Shown here one piece after another: positions 12,700 through 24,110 of a stretch of DNA of 64,000 bases. A program made the position numbers and the translations under genes. Numbering within the stretch: the stretch's first letter is position 1; each line of letters begins with the position of its first letter. The stretch comes from Trochalopteron elliotii (taxonomy: Eukaryota > Chordata > Aves > Passeriformes > Leiothrichidae), in assembly GCA_024734555.1 (NCBI GenBank), contig JANPWX010000097.1, positions 2,465,048-2,529,047 on the forward strand. Reading direction: 5' to 3'. A model generated the notes under the pieces. The model did not search any database. It saw only the letters and a list, made by a program, of their open reading frames with translations, and was not told where the DNA came from.

Positions 12700-15600
12700 T
12701 TTACAGAAGGCCAATATAACCCATGAGGTTGCTGCGTACTTATTTGTATAAGTAGATAAAGTAAAATAAAGTGTAATTTTGTTTTGGGGTTCTATGATTT
12801 TCAACACAGAAGGATCAAGATCTATGCCTGGATTGTTAAGTATCAGAGCAGTGAAGATGAAGAATGATAAATCATTCATCAGATTTTGGAGAATGCAGTG
12901 AGTACAGGATAAGTCCAGCTCTTCAATGCTTATTGAATATTTTATATTCTGTGCTACTTAAAATTGTCACCACTGATTTATGTCTCTTTGTTCTGTTTAT
13001 CTATATGCCTTAAGTTTATGGCTGCTACTTCACTGTTAATAATACTATCTTAAAAAGCAAAAGAACAATTTACAAATCATAACTTCTCATATCTCCAGTA
13101 GGGAAAAACTTGTGCAACTGCTTCAGGGTTTAGGAAAATTCTTCTCCCAAAAGTCTTTCAGAGAGTGGAATGGGAAGGGGATTCCCCTGGGTGCCCCTGT
13201 CACTGGCAGCTCTTTTGCAGGGCTTTGCAGGCAGGTCTGGCTGTGAGGCTTCTGCTGAGGCCTGCAGGCCTTGGTACATGTGGTTAACTTCCTAATGCTG
13301 TTTTTGGGAACCTGGTTAAAACTGTTACGGCTTTCAATTAGATTTATGCTTTTTTTTTCAGGAGAATTTGTGAGGTTTCAGCCATGTTAAAAGATCAGAT
13401 ATGCGTAGACATACTGACTTTGTTAACATTTCCAATTAACACATCAAATGTTTTAAAATTACCAGGGTGGAAGGTCTGTGACAGTGCAAAATAGTTTACT
13501 TATTTACTTTGTCTAACATTTATTGGGCAACTGCCTGAGATAAAACATGTTGCTCCTCATGGTAGTTTTTAAACGAAAAGAATCAGTTAAAGCAGAGATT
13601 CCCCACAAACACTTCCCAAGGCAATCATCAGCTTGTACCACTATTCCTTGCTTGCTCCTATTGGCTGCCAAGGTAGTGGTGCAAAGGTACTTCTGCCTCA
13701 CAGTGGGCAGTTTTGACTTATTTGGACATATTTGCTGAGGAACTACTGGGTTGCCAGGGGCAAGAGTAGGCTTCATGTGGTTTTGACTGAGAAGTGCAGA
13801 CCAGGAAGGACTGCAGGGGTCTGGGCTTTAGGTGAGAACTTCTGTTTATTCCCTGACAACCAGCAACAATGAGAAAGCAAACACTGAAAGAGTTCATGAT
13901 GGAACCAGTTTTTGTGTTCAGTTTCTTATACAAACTGAAGTTGGCTACCAGCCTAGGCAGTTACCAGCCTAAACAATTTCTTAGGTATGAAACCTCATGT
14001 GTTAAGAATACATCCCCTGCTTTCCTGAACTTAAATTACATTAAATGGATGACGAAGGTAAATCATGATGGACAGTTACTGGAGTTTCTTTTATTTTTTT
14101 GCTGGAATAAAAGCTGACACAGTGTCACATTTGCCATTCAGACACCTCCCTGTCAATGCCAAGGTTGGAATATCTTTGCCTTGATGACAATGCCAGGAAA
14201 GTTGCCTCCCAAAATCCAGTTCTTCACAATGCCTTACTTGAGGTGCCTAAAGTGAAGTATTTGTTGAGAGAGACTCTTGGCAAATGTTCCCTCTTTCCCA
14301 CCATTCTTAGTCTTGAGGTTGTATTTTCCTTCATTTATACTTTGGAGAAAGCCTGACCAGGACATGGAGTCTCCATGCACCTGCTGCAAAATGTGATGTC
14401 AGTGAGACAAACCACCAACAGGCTTTGTATCTGTACCTTGTTACAGACCATCACCTTTATGCTGGCAGCTGACAACTGCTCACCATTTGAACTTGGAGCC
14501 TATGAACAGTTCAGTGGTTGTTTTTTTATTTTTTTTTTGTGGGCATGTGTTGCTTTCCATACTTCAAAAAAAAGTAAAAATACCCAAAACAAGACAAACA
14601 CCTAAGTTCCCCCTAAAATCACAACCAATTTACATACAGTGTTGCACTCAGAAAAATCACCATCTGATTGGAGCTTTTAGTTCTAGTTGAGTTTGACCTG
14701 AAGTGGGGATCTGTAGAAGCAAATTGTCATATCCTGTGCAATACTAGGACACAACCAGTACTCCTCTTGACAGCAGAGAAACAGAAAGACTCAGGAATTT
14801 AGTGTTCCTTCTTAGCCTTTGAAGGGAATTGCAATATAGGTCATGGGCTTTACTTCTTTAAATGTGGGGGTTTTAGCCCATTCTTTCTGTCCCATCCATT
14901 CTTTTGTCTTCACAACACCTGCTTCCATTTTATTTTTCATTCTTATTTCAGATCTAATCTGTACAGTTCTTGTCTTAGACAAGCATCTGCCCAGACAGTC
15001 TTGACTCCTGTTGGTTTAGATTTGAAGATTTCCAAAGCATTTCCAGTGGAACTGTAGATGACTCTAGAAGGGATTTTAAGATTGCAAACAACATGAGGTT
15101 TCCTAGCTACACATCATGGATCCATCAAAACAGGTAATGAAGCTGGTAGGGTGTGTAAACATCTTATGCAAACCAGTTACATTAGGGTAGGAAGAAGGCA
15201 TTAAATCATCTTCCTGCAAGTGAATGAAGTTCTTGGAGACTCCACATTTCTCAAAGAGTGGAAATAAAGTACCTTTGAATCAAGATGGGAGTGCTCACCA
15301 TCTTCGCCTGCTGAAATAAATACTCCCACCTGAGTTTTTTAAGGTAAGTAACAAAAGCCTGGCCTGTGCCCTGGAAGGGTTGGAGCCAAGTATCTAAAGA
15401 GGGGAAGCAGACTGTTCGTATTTTCCCAGTTGTCTCACATTTACCTGTCTCAGGGAGAACAGATGCAAGCTAATAGTGCAGCAGTGTAATTCTATCTTTT
15501 TTGAAATAAACATTCTTTTGAGCTACTTAAACATCAGGCAGTTTTCTAGTGATGTTTTGGTTTGTTTTTTTTTTTCACGTAGTATTTGTTTTCTCCTTTT

Positions 15601-15793
15601 TCCTTCTGTTATCTTCATCACCTGTTTTCTGCAGTCATCTTTGATTATGAAGCACTTTCTCTGAATGTAAAGGATTTTACAAGGGTTTTGTATTGCATGT
15701 AGCCTAACAGCATTTTATTGGTATGTATATGTATATTTATATATTCTTTTACACATGTAATGACATATAAAAATATATATGCATGTTTTGCAG
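12700..15793. other. Intergenic, no gene recognised
   Basis: Mixed AT-rich DNA with several short ORFs on both strands at 13.5-14.7 kb. None has recognisable family features or splice-consistent neighbours. Confidence 0.4.
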
Positions 15794-16202
15794 TTTCTGT
15801 AGTCTTCTGGAGTCTGAAGATACTCTGCATTCAGCTTGGGCTGAAACAAAACCTCTATTGGATAAAGAAAGAAAATAAACCACAAGATTTGCTACAACAG
15901 TATGACACATTGGTTCATGGTGGTTTTTGTCACACTTCCCTAGAACGGATTTTGGAAAGGAGGGCATGGAAGCAGACACTATTAAGAAGGAAAACCATCC
16001 ATCACAGCAGACTGTCAGTGATCTGACAAGTAGGGTACCATCTTACAGTGTAACTGAGAAGGTTTTATCTTCGTTATACCCAGGCTGGGTTGACAGTATG
16101 AGTGAGTCCTCCAGCAAGAGCTGTTCACTTTCATTTGATTCAGAAGCTAGTGGTCTGATAAGCAACAGTAATGTCTCGACAGATAACCTGAGCCACAACT
16201 AA
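15794..16202 (+). pseudogene. Unidentified coding-like segment, possibly frameshifted exon
   Basis: A pyrimidine-poor but usable acceptor, TTTTGCAG, ends at 15793. The sequence after it has coding-like stretches in more than one frame. The last, from about 15927 to the TAA at 16200-16202, is Ser-rich and ends in DNLSHN. Reading the whole stretch as one exon needs at least one frameshift. A candidate AATAAA lies at about 16560. I do not recognise the protein. Its place, upstream of and on the same strand as the TCP10 remains, makes a decayed 5' exon of that gene possible but unproven. Confidence 0.3.
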
Positions 16203-16637
16203 GCTTTTCAGCATCCAAAGCAATTATCTTAATCAACCAAGTCTGATTTTTTCCTCAGAAGTTGACTTCCAGGGTAAACCAGGCCAGAATTCATGATGTG
16301 AATGAGACCATGGAAATGTTCACTCCTCTTTTTCTCCCTGCCTCAGAGATGAACCATTGTACTACCACATACAAAACCATGGAGCAATTTGGCTTGCATT
16401 AAATAATTACTGAATTTTCAACTGTTGTGTATTCCTGATAGCGGCCCAGCCTGTGCAGAAAGAAAGGATCAGTGACTTTCATGTCTATATATAGGTAGGA
16501 AGCTTTACTGGCAAAACTGGAAAGTGCATCATAACCCTGTTCCTCTAATGCATCCATGCAATAAAGTGATTTTCACAAGAGACAATTAAATAATCTTGCT
16601 CTTATTCCTTTTCTTGGACAGTTATTGCTATCTCCCT

Positions 16638-16648
16638 CCCTCTAGTGG
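16638..16648 (-). promoter_or_regulatory. Second CTCF-like core motif
   Basis: The + strand carries the same 11-mer as at 10024 (CCCTCTAGTGG), in the same orientation. The complement extends to CCACTAGAGGGAGGG. It sits between CCR6 and the TCP10 remains. This is a core match only. Confidence 0.35.
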
Positions 16649-17212
16649 AAAGGATTGCATGTTCTGGCTCCATGTTCTTGTGTCTGTAATGGTTGTGGGG
16701 CATGTTCATGTTCTTTTTTCATTTATCTTTTTATCAGTCGTCTTCTCATGCTCCATTTTTTTAATATATTTTTTTTCCATTTTTGACTTCTTCCTCTTCT
16801 TAGTTTTGACAAAGTGGTGTGTGGAAGTAACTCCACAGTGTCTCTTCCACTGAATGATCAATCTGCTTCTCATAAGATAGTAAACAACACAGTGTTTAAA
16901 TTGCATTTTTTAAAGAAACTCTTACATTTCCAACACAGTTGTATTTATTACTTAGCACGTATCGATGCTGGCAGTTCTCAATCCTTTCACTACTGGAGGT
17001 CGATCATTATTTTAATTTTTTTTTATTCTAAGCAAGAGTGTAGCACTTTACATTTAGGGGCAGAAAATTTGTTATTCCTTGGTTGTTGGGAAAGCAATAA
17101 TGTAAGTAAGACTGCAGTTGAAGATAATTTCTTGTGAGTCCTGAAGTCAGCTATGTCTGTTCTCAAATGACTTAAACCAGGTCAGTAAATTTAATGACCA
17201 GAATGTATCCTG

Positions 17213-17259
17213 TAAACTGTCAATATTGTATAAACTGTCAATATTGTAAACTGTCAATA
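17213..17259 (+). repeat. Short tandem repeat, unit TAAACTGTCAATATTG
   Basis: Two full copies of the 16-base unit and a third partial copy lie at 17213, 17231 and 17247, with a two-base spacer after the first. Otherwise 16203-18337 shows nothing recognisable apart from the CTCF-like motif. Confidence 0.7.
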
Positions 17260-18337
17260 GTTGGTCATAAAATCTGGTACCGGGTCTTAGGCATTCTTTG
17301 TTCTTTTGTGCTTTGGACATTTGACTATGTGAGTTACTTAACTCTTCTTAAAGAGTTTGGTGAAGAAAAACTGTTCTTGGGCTTTATTTTCTTACATGAT
17401 GGTCTTGAATAATACCAGAAGAGAGACAGTAGAGTGAAAAGGGTGCTTACAGGTAGACTGCTGGGAAGTTCCTGGCACAGCAGCAACATAAGAGTGCCTT
17501 TACACAGTGAGTTTTAGCTCTGGGACAGATCTGGTAATTCACAATAAATCAATAACAGGGAGAAAAAACCTATCACTTGTGCTGCTAATCTCTGGTATTT
17601 CTTCTCAGTGGACAGGACAGGAGAAGCAGATGGCTTAAAGAAAGAGTCAAGTAGATATAAACTAGGAAACTCAGAAAATCAAGACAAGTTAAATAGGTGT
17701 GTACCTATGGGGAAACAAAGGGGAGTGCCTGGCCTGTGGAAGGGCTGTGAAATAGCAACACCAATGTAGTCAGACAGAATCATTCTTCTATCCTTTCATC
17801 CCTATTTTCAAACCATGCTTATATTTCCTACTACTTGCAGCTCTGGTCTATGGATATTGACTTTTGAAACCTCCTTTTCATCAATGATACTGGTAACTTC
17901 CATTTATCATGTAGTTCAACAATAAAATGTTGAATCTTAGCACATTTTTAAGTTTTAGAATGAAGCTTGATGTGATGGTATCATCTGCTTTTATGCTGTT
18001 CTAGCACCTTCTTGGTGTGAAAAGGTGAACATTTCTCTCCCTTTTGTGCTTTAGCTTCTGTGGGAAGGAAATCCCAGCACAGAGACTAGAAGAAAATGCT
18101 GGCTGACGTGAGGCTGAGTATCCAAACCTGGCAATGCACATGCTGCTGGACAGTGCCAGGTACACATTGAGTTCAAACATGACAAATAAAGCTTTAAATA
18201 TAACTATCAAAATTCTTTATTAAAAGTTACACACACTTTCAGAAACATGTACCCCCAAAGCTCAGATATGGTGGCTCTTTCTGGTTAAAAACCATGCAAA
18301 AGTGTAGTTTGATACTACATCTTCCTGATATTTTCAG

Positions 18338-18434
18338 GCCCCAGGGCAGCAGGACCAGCTGATGAAGCAGCAGATGGAGCAGCTGCAAAGGCTGGTGGCT
18401 GAACAGCAGAAAATCATCGCACTTTACAACCCAG
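18338..18434 (+). pseudogene. TCP10L2: TCP10 remnant exon: N-terminal coiled coil
   Basis: The acceptor TTTTCAG ends at 18337 and the donor GTACTC follows at 18435. The open frame reads QQDQLMKQQMEQLQRLVAEQ and ends in ALYNP. This matches the CPAP segment with QLEQLQRLMEEQ and the TCP10 'EQQKIIAL.NPG' signature. The Gln/Leu heptads predict a coiled coil. The exon ends after one base of a codon, and the exon at 21992 supplies the other two bases to make Gly, giving the expected NPG. This piece shows no lesion. Confidence 0.8.
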
Positions 18435-19900
18435 GTACTCAGGGAATCTCTCCTGACACTGTGGCACCTGCACCTGCTGCTGCTTGCACTCCAGCAGTGA
18501 AATGCAGCAGTTCTTTAAGGAAAGAGATGGTCTGACAGTTGTTTTCAATATCTGGGACCTCCTTCTCTGGTAGTTGGACTAAAACATTTACTTCTTTACA
18601 CATATTGCACACAAGCCGTAAGTCCCTGAAAAGACTTCTTTCCTCTTCTGTATACTAAAATTTCAGGAGAACCTTTATATTTAATAACAGACCTCCTGTA
18701 TAGAATTCTATTGAAGTAGTCTTGAACAATAGTACAGAAAATTACAGCGTAGTGATAAAATTACAGAGAAGCTGAAACATCCTTTCTCTTCTGTACCTAC
18801 ATATGGAAGTTCCAGCTTTGCAAGGATAAAAGAAGAGGAAGAAAGTCAACATACCACGCTGCTGTTAATAGATTCTTACCTTTAATAGAGCAGCCTGCTC
18901 CTAACAGCATGATACAAATCCTCAAACAGTTTTGTTTGATCAGTGGCATTGCTGGAAAACACCATCCTCTCAGCAAGCTGAAAGAGAGGAGCTCCTACCG
19001 CTTCTCGCCCTGTCCACAGTAGCAGCACATTCTCCCCAGTGATCCCAAAGTGAAAGAAGAATTTAGGGAAATCATGTAGACTTTTGAGAGTATTGGCCTG
19101 GCTTTAGGAGGGCTGCTTGTGTATAACATCGGACAGGGAGTATCCATAATGGCATAGGAAGACCAGGTGATCCTTGGACTGATGCTGCTTCTCAGGTAAC
19201 CTGCTGGGGAGGCAACTTCACCTAACCCATGAGCTAAGGCCCTAAGCAGCCTAAGGTGTTCCCTGTCTGCATCTGTACATTGATCTGACATTAATGTTTT
19301 TCAGTCTAATATCAAGCTTCTTGATCCAGTTGAGGATTTGTGCAAGAATCTCATTATATTAAACCTCAGAAGAAAGTTAGGAGAACTAGGTGATGGCACC
19401 TTTCATGCTAGAATCCCATGTAGCCTGATGAGGTCTTATAAGCAACTTTTAAGAATTGAAAATCTACAGTTTTTTCAAAGTTTTTTTCCCATGTTCAAAT
19501 CATAAAAGGTCTGACTAAGCCCTCTTGGACAGACATGTCTTTGTTGTTCCCTCATGCACATATAAAAATACATCAAAGCACATCAAGTTTAAACAGTTTG
19601 GGTGGAATAATTTATAACCAAAATTCTATTTATTTCAGTTGCTTGCAATCTCCTTGCAAAGTTCATTCAAGACAATAGGCATAACTTGAGGCACAGTTAA
19701 AGACTACAATAAAAAAACTAGGAGTTTATGGCCATCCCCTTGCCCTTTAGCCTGGAAACTCTTGGAGCTGGCACTGGTTTAGGGAAATACGACAATAGGT
19801 TATTGCTTTCATAAAAGAAAATGAAATTTCAGCAATTTTCATCTACCTCACTAATGTGTATAATACCTGTTGTTAGCTAACAAAATAAAAGGGGCTTTGC

Positions 19901-20805
19901 TTAATTCCCTCTCAGCCTCAAGGGTTCAGAGAGCCTTCTGTAGGAATGACAAAATGTTGGGCTGGATAAGCAATGGACAAGCAGGTCACTGCACCCTTGG
20001 GGTGCAGCAGATGCTGTCACCGAAGATGGTCCCAGCAGCTGGAAAAGCTGAGTGCCTGTCAGAGCATGGAGCATGTCTGCAGGCAGGACGTGTATGCTGG
20101 GCTAGATGCACCAGGTGAGAAGGAAGGGCCAACCACCACCCCAACAAAGACCACCAAAAACCAGGCTTTCTGCAGCTTGGGGTGTCTGCTTCATTGTGGG
20201 GCCCTTTCTGAGCTTCCTGATGATGCTGGCATTGCAAAGAAATATGAGACTGAAGGGGATGAGAAACTTGAGAAAGAACAGAGTGTCAGATCTGTTTGAA
20301 GGTCTTGTTTTCAAACTTGATGGTGTGTGACAATCAGGGTTGTTGGGGCAGGATAAGCAGGGTTTCAACCACTGACCCCACAGCCAGAAGCCAAGCCGCA
20401 GCAGCAGTGGTATAAACAGACCTGGCTGTCATTGTGCCAGATTTCCTGATGGAGCTATGCCACTGTGAATTAGCTGTCAAGAGCCACTTCTGTATGCTAC
20501 AGAGACAGCCTGAGAAAGACAGAGGATGGAGACTATGGCTGAGTAAATGAAACCTTCACCGTCTTGTTCTTTTTGCCTCAGAGAAAAGGCTGGTTCAAAT
20601 GGCAGGCAAAAGCCATCAAGCTGTCTGGGGTGACCAGGTGGAACAAGTACACAGTCTGTGGCTTCCGAGTTTTCTGATCAAAGCAGAATCTCCACTGAGT
20701 AATTATGTTGCTCATTAATCTTTGCCCAAATGCCACAATTAGCAAGGCATTTGTTGTTACTGCTAGCACTTCACTGGGAGCAGAACTGTTCTGTGGCTGT
20801 GCCAC
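19901..20805 (-). pseudogene. GPR31: GPR31 (12-HETE receptor) pseudogene
   Basis: GPR31 is an intronless class A receptor for 12(S)-HETE, and human GPR31 lies next to CCR6. On the - strand this 905-bp relic (about 301 codons, human 319) shows NSSAPSEVLAV near the start (human NCSAPSTVVATAV), KPQTVYLFHLV (human KPYAVYLLNLA), FLIPFSLIFLCNASIIRKL (human FVLPFGLIVFCNAGIIRAL) and CLSSPTFCHSYRRL near the end (human CFSSPTFRSSYRRV). The start position is GTG, not ATG. Stops occur in the first frame at 20580, 20499 and 20472. The frame then shifts, and the second frame has a TAG at 20104-20102 before the terminal TAA at 19903. The DRY motif reads Asp-Ser-stop. It lies antisense in the intron between TCP10 remnant exons 18338 and 21992. 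Confidence 0.87.
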
Positions 20806-21991
20806 CTTTTTTGTGTCCTCAGGAAGGGATGAAGCATGAGAAGGAAAGTGTCTTAAGTCTGCTATGCTTCATCATGCAAATTTCTCCTCCCTCTGCCCCA
20901 ATGCTGTGAATCCCTTAATGCATTTCTGAAGAAAACAAGTATGGTTAGTGCTATGAACTCAGGACAAAGCTCATACAGTAAGAAATATATTTATAGGATT
21001 CTCTTTGGGTGTGTTTACATGTCCAGATACATTGAGCTAGCACATAAGGCCACAGACAAAATGCTGAATTGAATTAAAAGAAGAAAAACCTGCACTCAAA
21101 GTCCTCCTTTGCTACTGGAGGCAGTTTAGGTTTAGGATAGCAAAGGACACTGCATTCATTTGGTCCCATTAAGCTTTAAAGACATGAAATATGAAGAACT
21201 AGTAGGGCTATGATTTATCTTGTTATGGTAAAGGTAGCTGTTTTCATATTGCCATACATTTAAAGAAGTAACACAGCATTCAAGAGTAGTGAGTTGGGAT
21301 CTTCCTGAGCCTGTGCTAGACAGGTTTCAAATCCGCAGATCAACCTTCTTCCAAAAGAATGCCTTAACTGAGGAGGGAGGCATTTTCAGTCCCGGCCGTT
21401 CTCTTTCTACCTGTTGAAGTTACGTCACAGGACAGAGGATTCCTGGTATAAAGAAAGAAAGTAGAAAGCAAGCCTAATTTATAAAGGTTTTTTTTTTCCT
21501 AGAAGTAGTGAACCTGGACTTTGGACCCTATGCAGAACTGCTTATGTTTTTTCCACTGGTAAGTCTTCTAAGAGAATGTGTAACCAGCCATCCAGAGCTA
21601 AAAGGAAAACCTTTCCCACTTTAGCATTCATATATGGGTTCAGAAATATTTTGAGCTACATAACTTTTATCTGCTAGTGGACTTAAGGAGTCCTAGGGTA
21701 AATGGGAGATTTTTGCATGCTCAGGAGTACTTGGCAAGTTCTCTTTAATTCAACATCTCTGTAACATAATAATTTTTGTTACAACTGATGATTGCAGCAA
21801 GCAGGTTTCACAATTTAAACAAAATAACCAAAGCAGATTTTGATAATTTCATTCTGAACATGCAAACCACCAGGAAACATGAAAGCAACATTGTTTTCAT
21901 GTCATAACAGTTTAGCAAGAGATTTCTAGTTCAATGCAAAAATACTTGTCTTTCGCTTCTTTAATTTTTCTTCTCTGGTGATTATGTTTAG

Positions 21992-22237
21992 GCTTTTCTG
22001 TTTCCCCTGGGATTCCTTCTCAGCTAGCAGCCACAATGTCATCCCTTCCATACATTCCAGCTACTTTCATCCCTGTCCAGTTCCCATCACAAAATTGTTT
22101 CCAAGCTGAGAGCCTGGAATTCTCACAGACGTCTCCCTTGGCAATGTGCTCTGCTTGGCAAAGCCGATGCCTGGAGTTCATGCCAAATGAGAGCAGTTCA
22201 GAAGTCTCAGGAGAACATGTGCAGCTTTCAGATTCAG
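21992..22237 (+). pseudogene. TCP10L2: TCP10 remnant exon: Pro/Ser-rich linker
   Basis: The acceptor ATGTTTAG ends at 21991 and the donor GTGGGC is at 22238. Spliced to 18434 it reads NPG-FSVSPGIPSQLAAT and continues as SSLPYIPATFIPVQFPSQN, open through the exon and ending in EHVQLSDSG. This low-complexity linker follows the coiled coil in TCP10 proteins. The exon itself is open throughout. Its end phase does not fit the next recognised exon (28085), so at least one intermediate exon has been missed or lost. Confidence 0.6.
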
Positions 22238-23174
22238 GTGGGCAAAAAGTGCTGGAAAGGAAATCTGTACCTAAGCCTATTGTGCAACTCCTGTGAATTT
22301 TTGCCTTTCCTAGTGATTCTAACTGATTTTATTGCGGGTCAGGGAAAGGTGCTTTGTTTTTTATGGCGGCTTGTAATAAAAGCATTTAAAGTATTGTAAA
22401 CTTATTTTTTTTTTAGTTCTCTAATCACAGTCATCCTGCCTCTCACTGCCATTCTGACTTCTCTCTCATCTGTTTCCTGAGACAAGTTGCACCTTGTAGA
22501 CAAAAATGGAAAAGTCATTAAGCTGGAAAGCTAAGTTATATGAAGTAGGGAATATGTTATATTTAGGAGGAAAAGCATGAGAAGGATGTGGCTATAGTTT
22601 CCAAAGGTGTGAGAACATGTTTCTAGCTAAGAAAACATGCCCTCTGTCAGCAACAGTATTCTTGGTTTTTCTCACACTGACATATAGTTGCATCACTGAG
22701 AGTTAAAACAATCTAAGCTGCCACCTGACATCTTCTTTTGGCTACACTTTGCTAGCCTTGTCTTCTGTGGGAAAATACCAAAGGGTAAGAAAGGATAAAA
22801 GAGCAATTTGCAAGAAATCAAAAGTTGATTTCAAGATGGGGAGAAGAGGAGAACAAAGAAGTGGAAATAAACAGATTTAAAGGGGAAAGAATATAAATGT
22901 AATCCAGACAATCTTTTGAATGTCTATAGTGAGACCTGATTGTGATACTGTGAGACACTCCCATAATACAATTAAAATTTTAATTTCATATTCTTCAAGC
23001 TAGCTCAGGACAGGTACTCTCACTGAAAGGGTCTGGTCTTCTTCTTGTCCCCGGAACTATTATTTTCTTGCTGGTTTACACTGAACTTGGATCCATTGCC
23101 CAGTGAAGTATACAGTAGAGCTTCAGAAATACTTCTGAGAGTACAAATGAGGGGAGGTAGTCTGTGGGTGGATG

Positions 23175-24110
23175 AATCACTGAATCACAGAATGACAGAA
23201 CCATAGAACAGTTAGGGTTTAACCCCCTGCCAAGGCAAGGTCACTTAAAGCAAGCGACACAGGGACTCATCCAGGTGGCTTTTGAATGTCTCCAGAGAGG
23301 GAGACCCCATGACCCTCCCAGGCAGCCTGTTCCAGTGTTCTGCCATGCTTAGCCTAAGAAGTGTTAGGAAGGTGGAACTTCTTGTGTTTATGTCCATTAC
23401 TCCCCATCCTGACTCTGGGCACCATGGAAAAGAGTATGGTAACATCCTCTTGATACTCACCTTTGGGATACTTGTATTTATTTATGAGGCCCCTCTCAGT
23501 CTTCTCCAGACTAAACAGGCCCAGCTCCTCCAGTCTCTCCTCAGGACAGAGATGCTTCACACCCCTCATCACCTTTGTTACCCTCCCTGCTGCACCCTTA
23601 CCAGTTAATCCTTGTTTTTCTTAAACTGTGGAGACCACAATTGAACACAATACCCCAGATGTGGCCTCCCTTGGGCTGAGTAGAGGGAGAGGATCACCTC
23701 CATCAACCTGCTGACCACACTGTTCCCAATGCACCCCAGGATCTCATTGGTCCTCCTGGCCTCAAGGGCACTTCTGGCTCATGGTCAGCTTGCCATCCAC
23801 CAATGATTTGTCATCCACATGTCATCCCAGGTCCTCCTTGCAGAGCTGCTCTCTAGGAGGTCAGTGGCCAGCCTGTGCTGGTACTTGGGGTCATTCCTCT
23901 CCAGGTGCAGGACCTGCACTTGTCCTTGTTAGATCATTAGTTTTTCTCTGTCCAATTCTCCAGCCTATCAAGGTCTCACTGAATGGCTGCACAGCCTTCA
24001 GGTGGATCAGGAATTCCCCCCAGTTTTGGGTCATCAGCAATCTTGTTTAGGGTACTTCCTATCCCTTCATCCAGGTAGTTGGCAAACAGGTTGAATAAGA
24101 CGGACAGCAG
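23175..24110 (-). mobile_element. CR1 LINE fragment, about 0.94 kb
   Basis: It opens with reversed CR1 terminal repeats (GAATCACTGAATCACAGAAT) and runs through 'caggtggcttttgaatgtctcc', 'ggcagcctgttccagtg', 'ctccagactaaacaggccc' and 'gcaggacctgcacttgtcc'-like segments. It covers the 3' UTR and the end of ORF2 on the - strand. No intact reading frame remains. Confidence 0.92.

Noticed and set aside
18995..19291. Long - strand ORF and an overlapping + strand coding-like stretch (PSDPKVKEEFREIM, then stops)
   Set aside because: At first it seemed to be the C-terminus of GPR31, but the true GPR31 C-terminus (CLSSPTFCHSYRRL) is at about 19905-19960. Neither strand resembles a known protein and both are interrupted.
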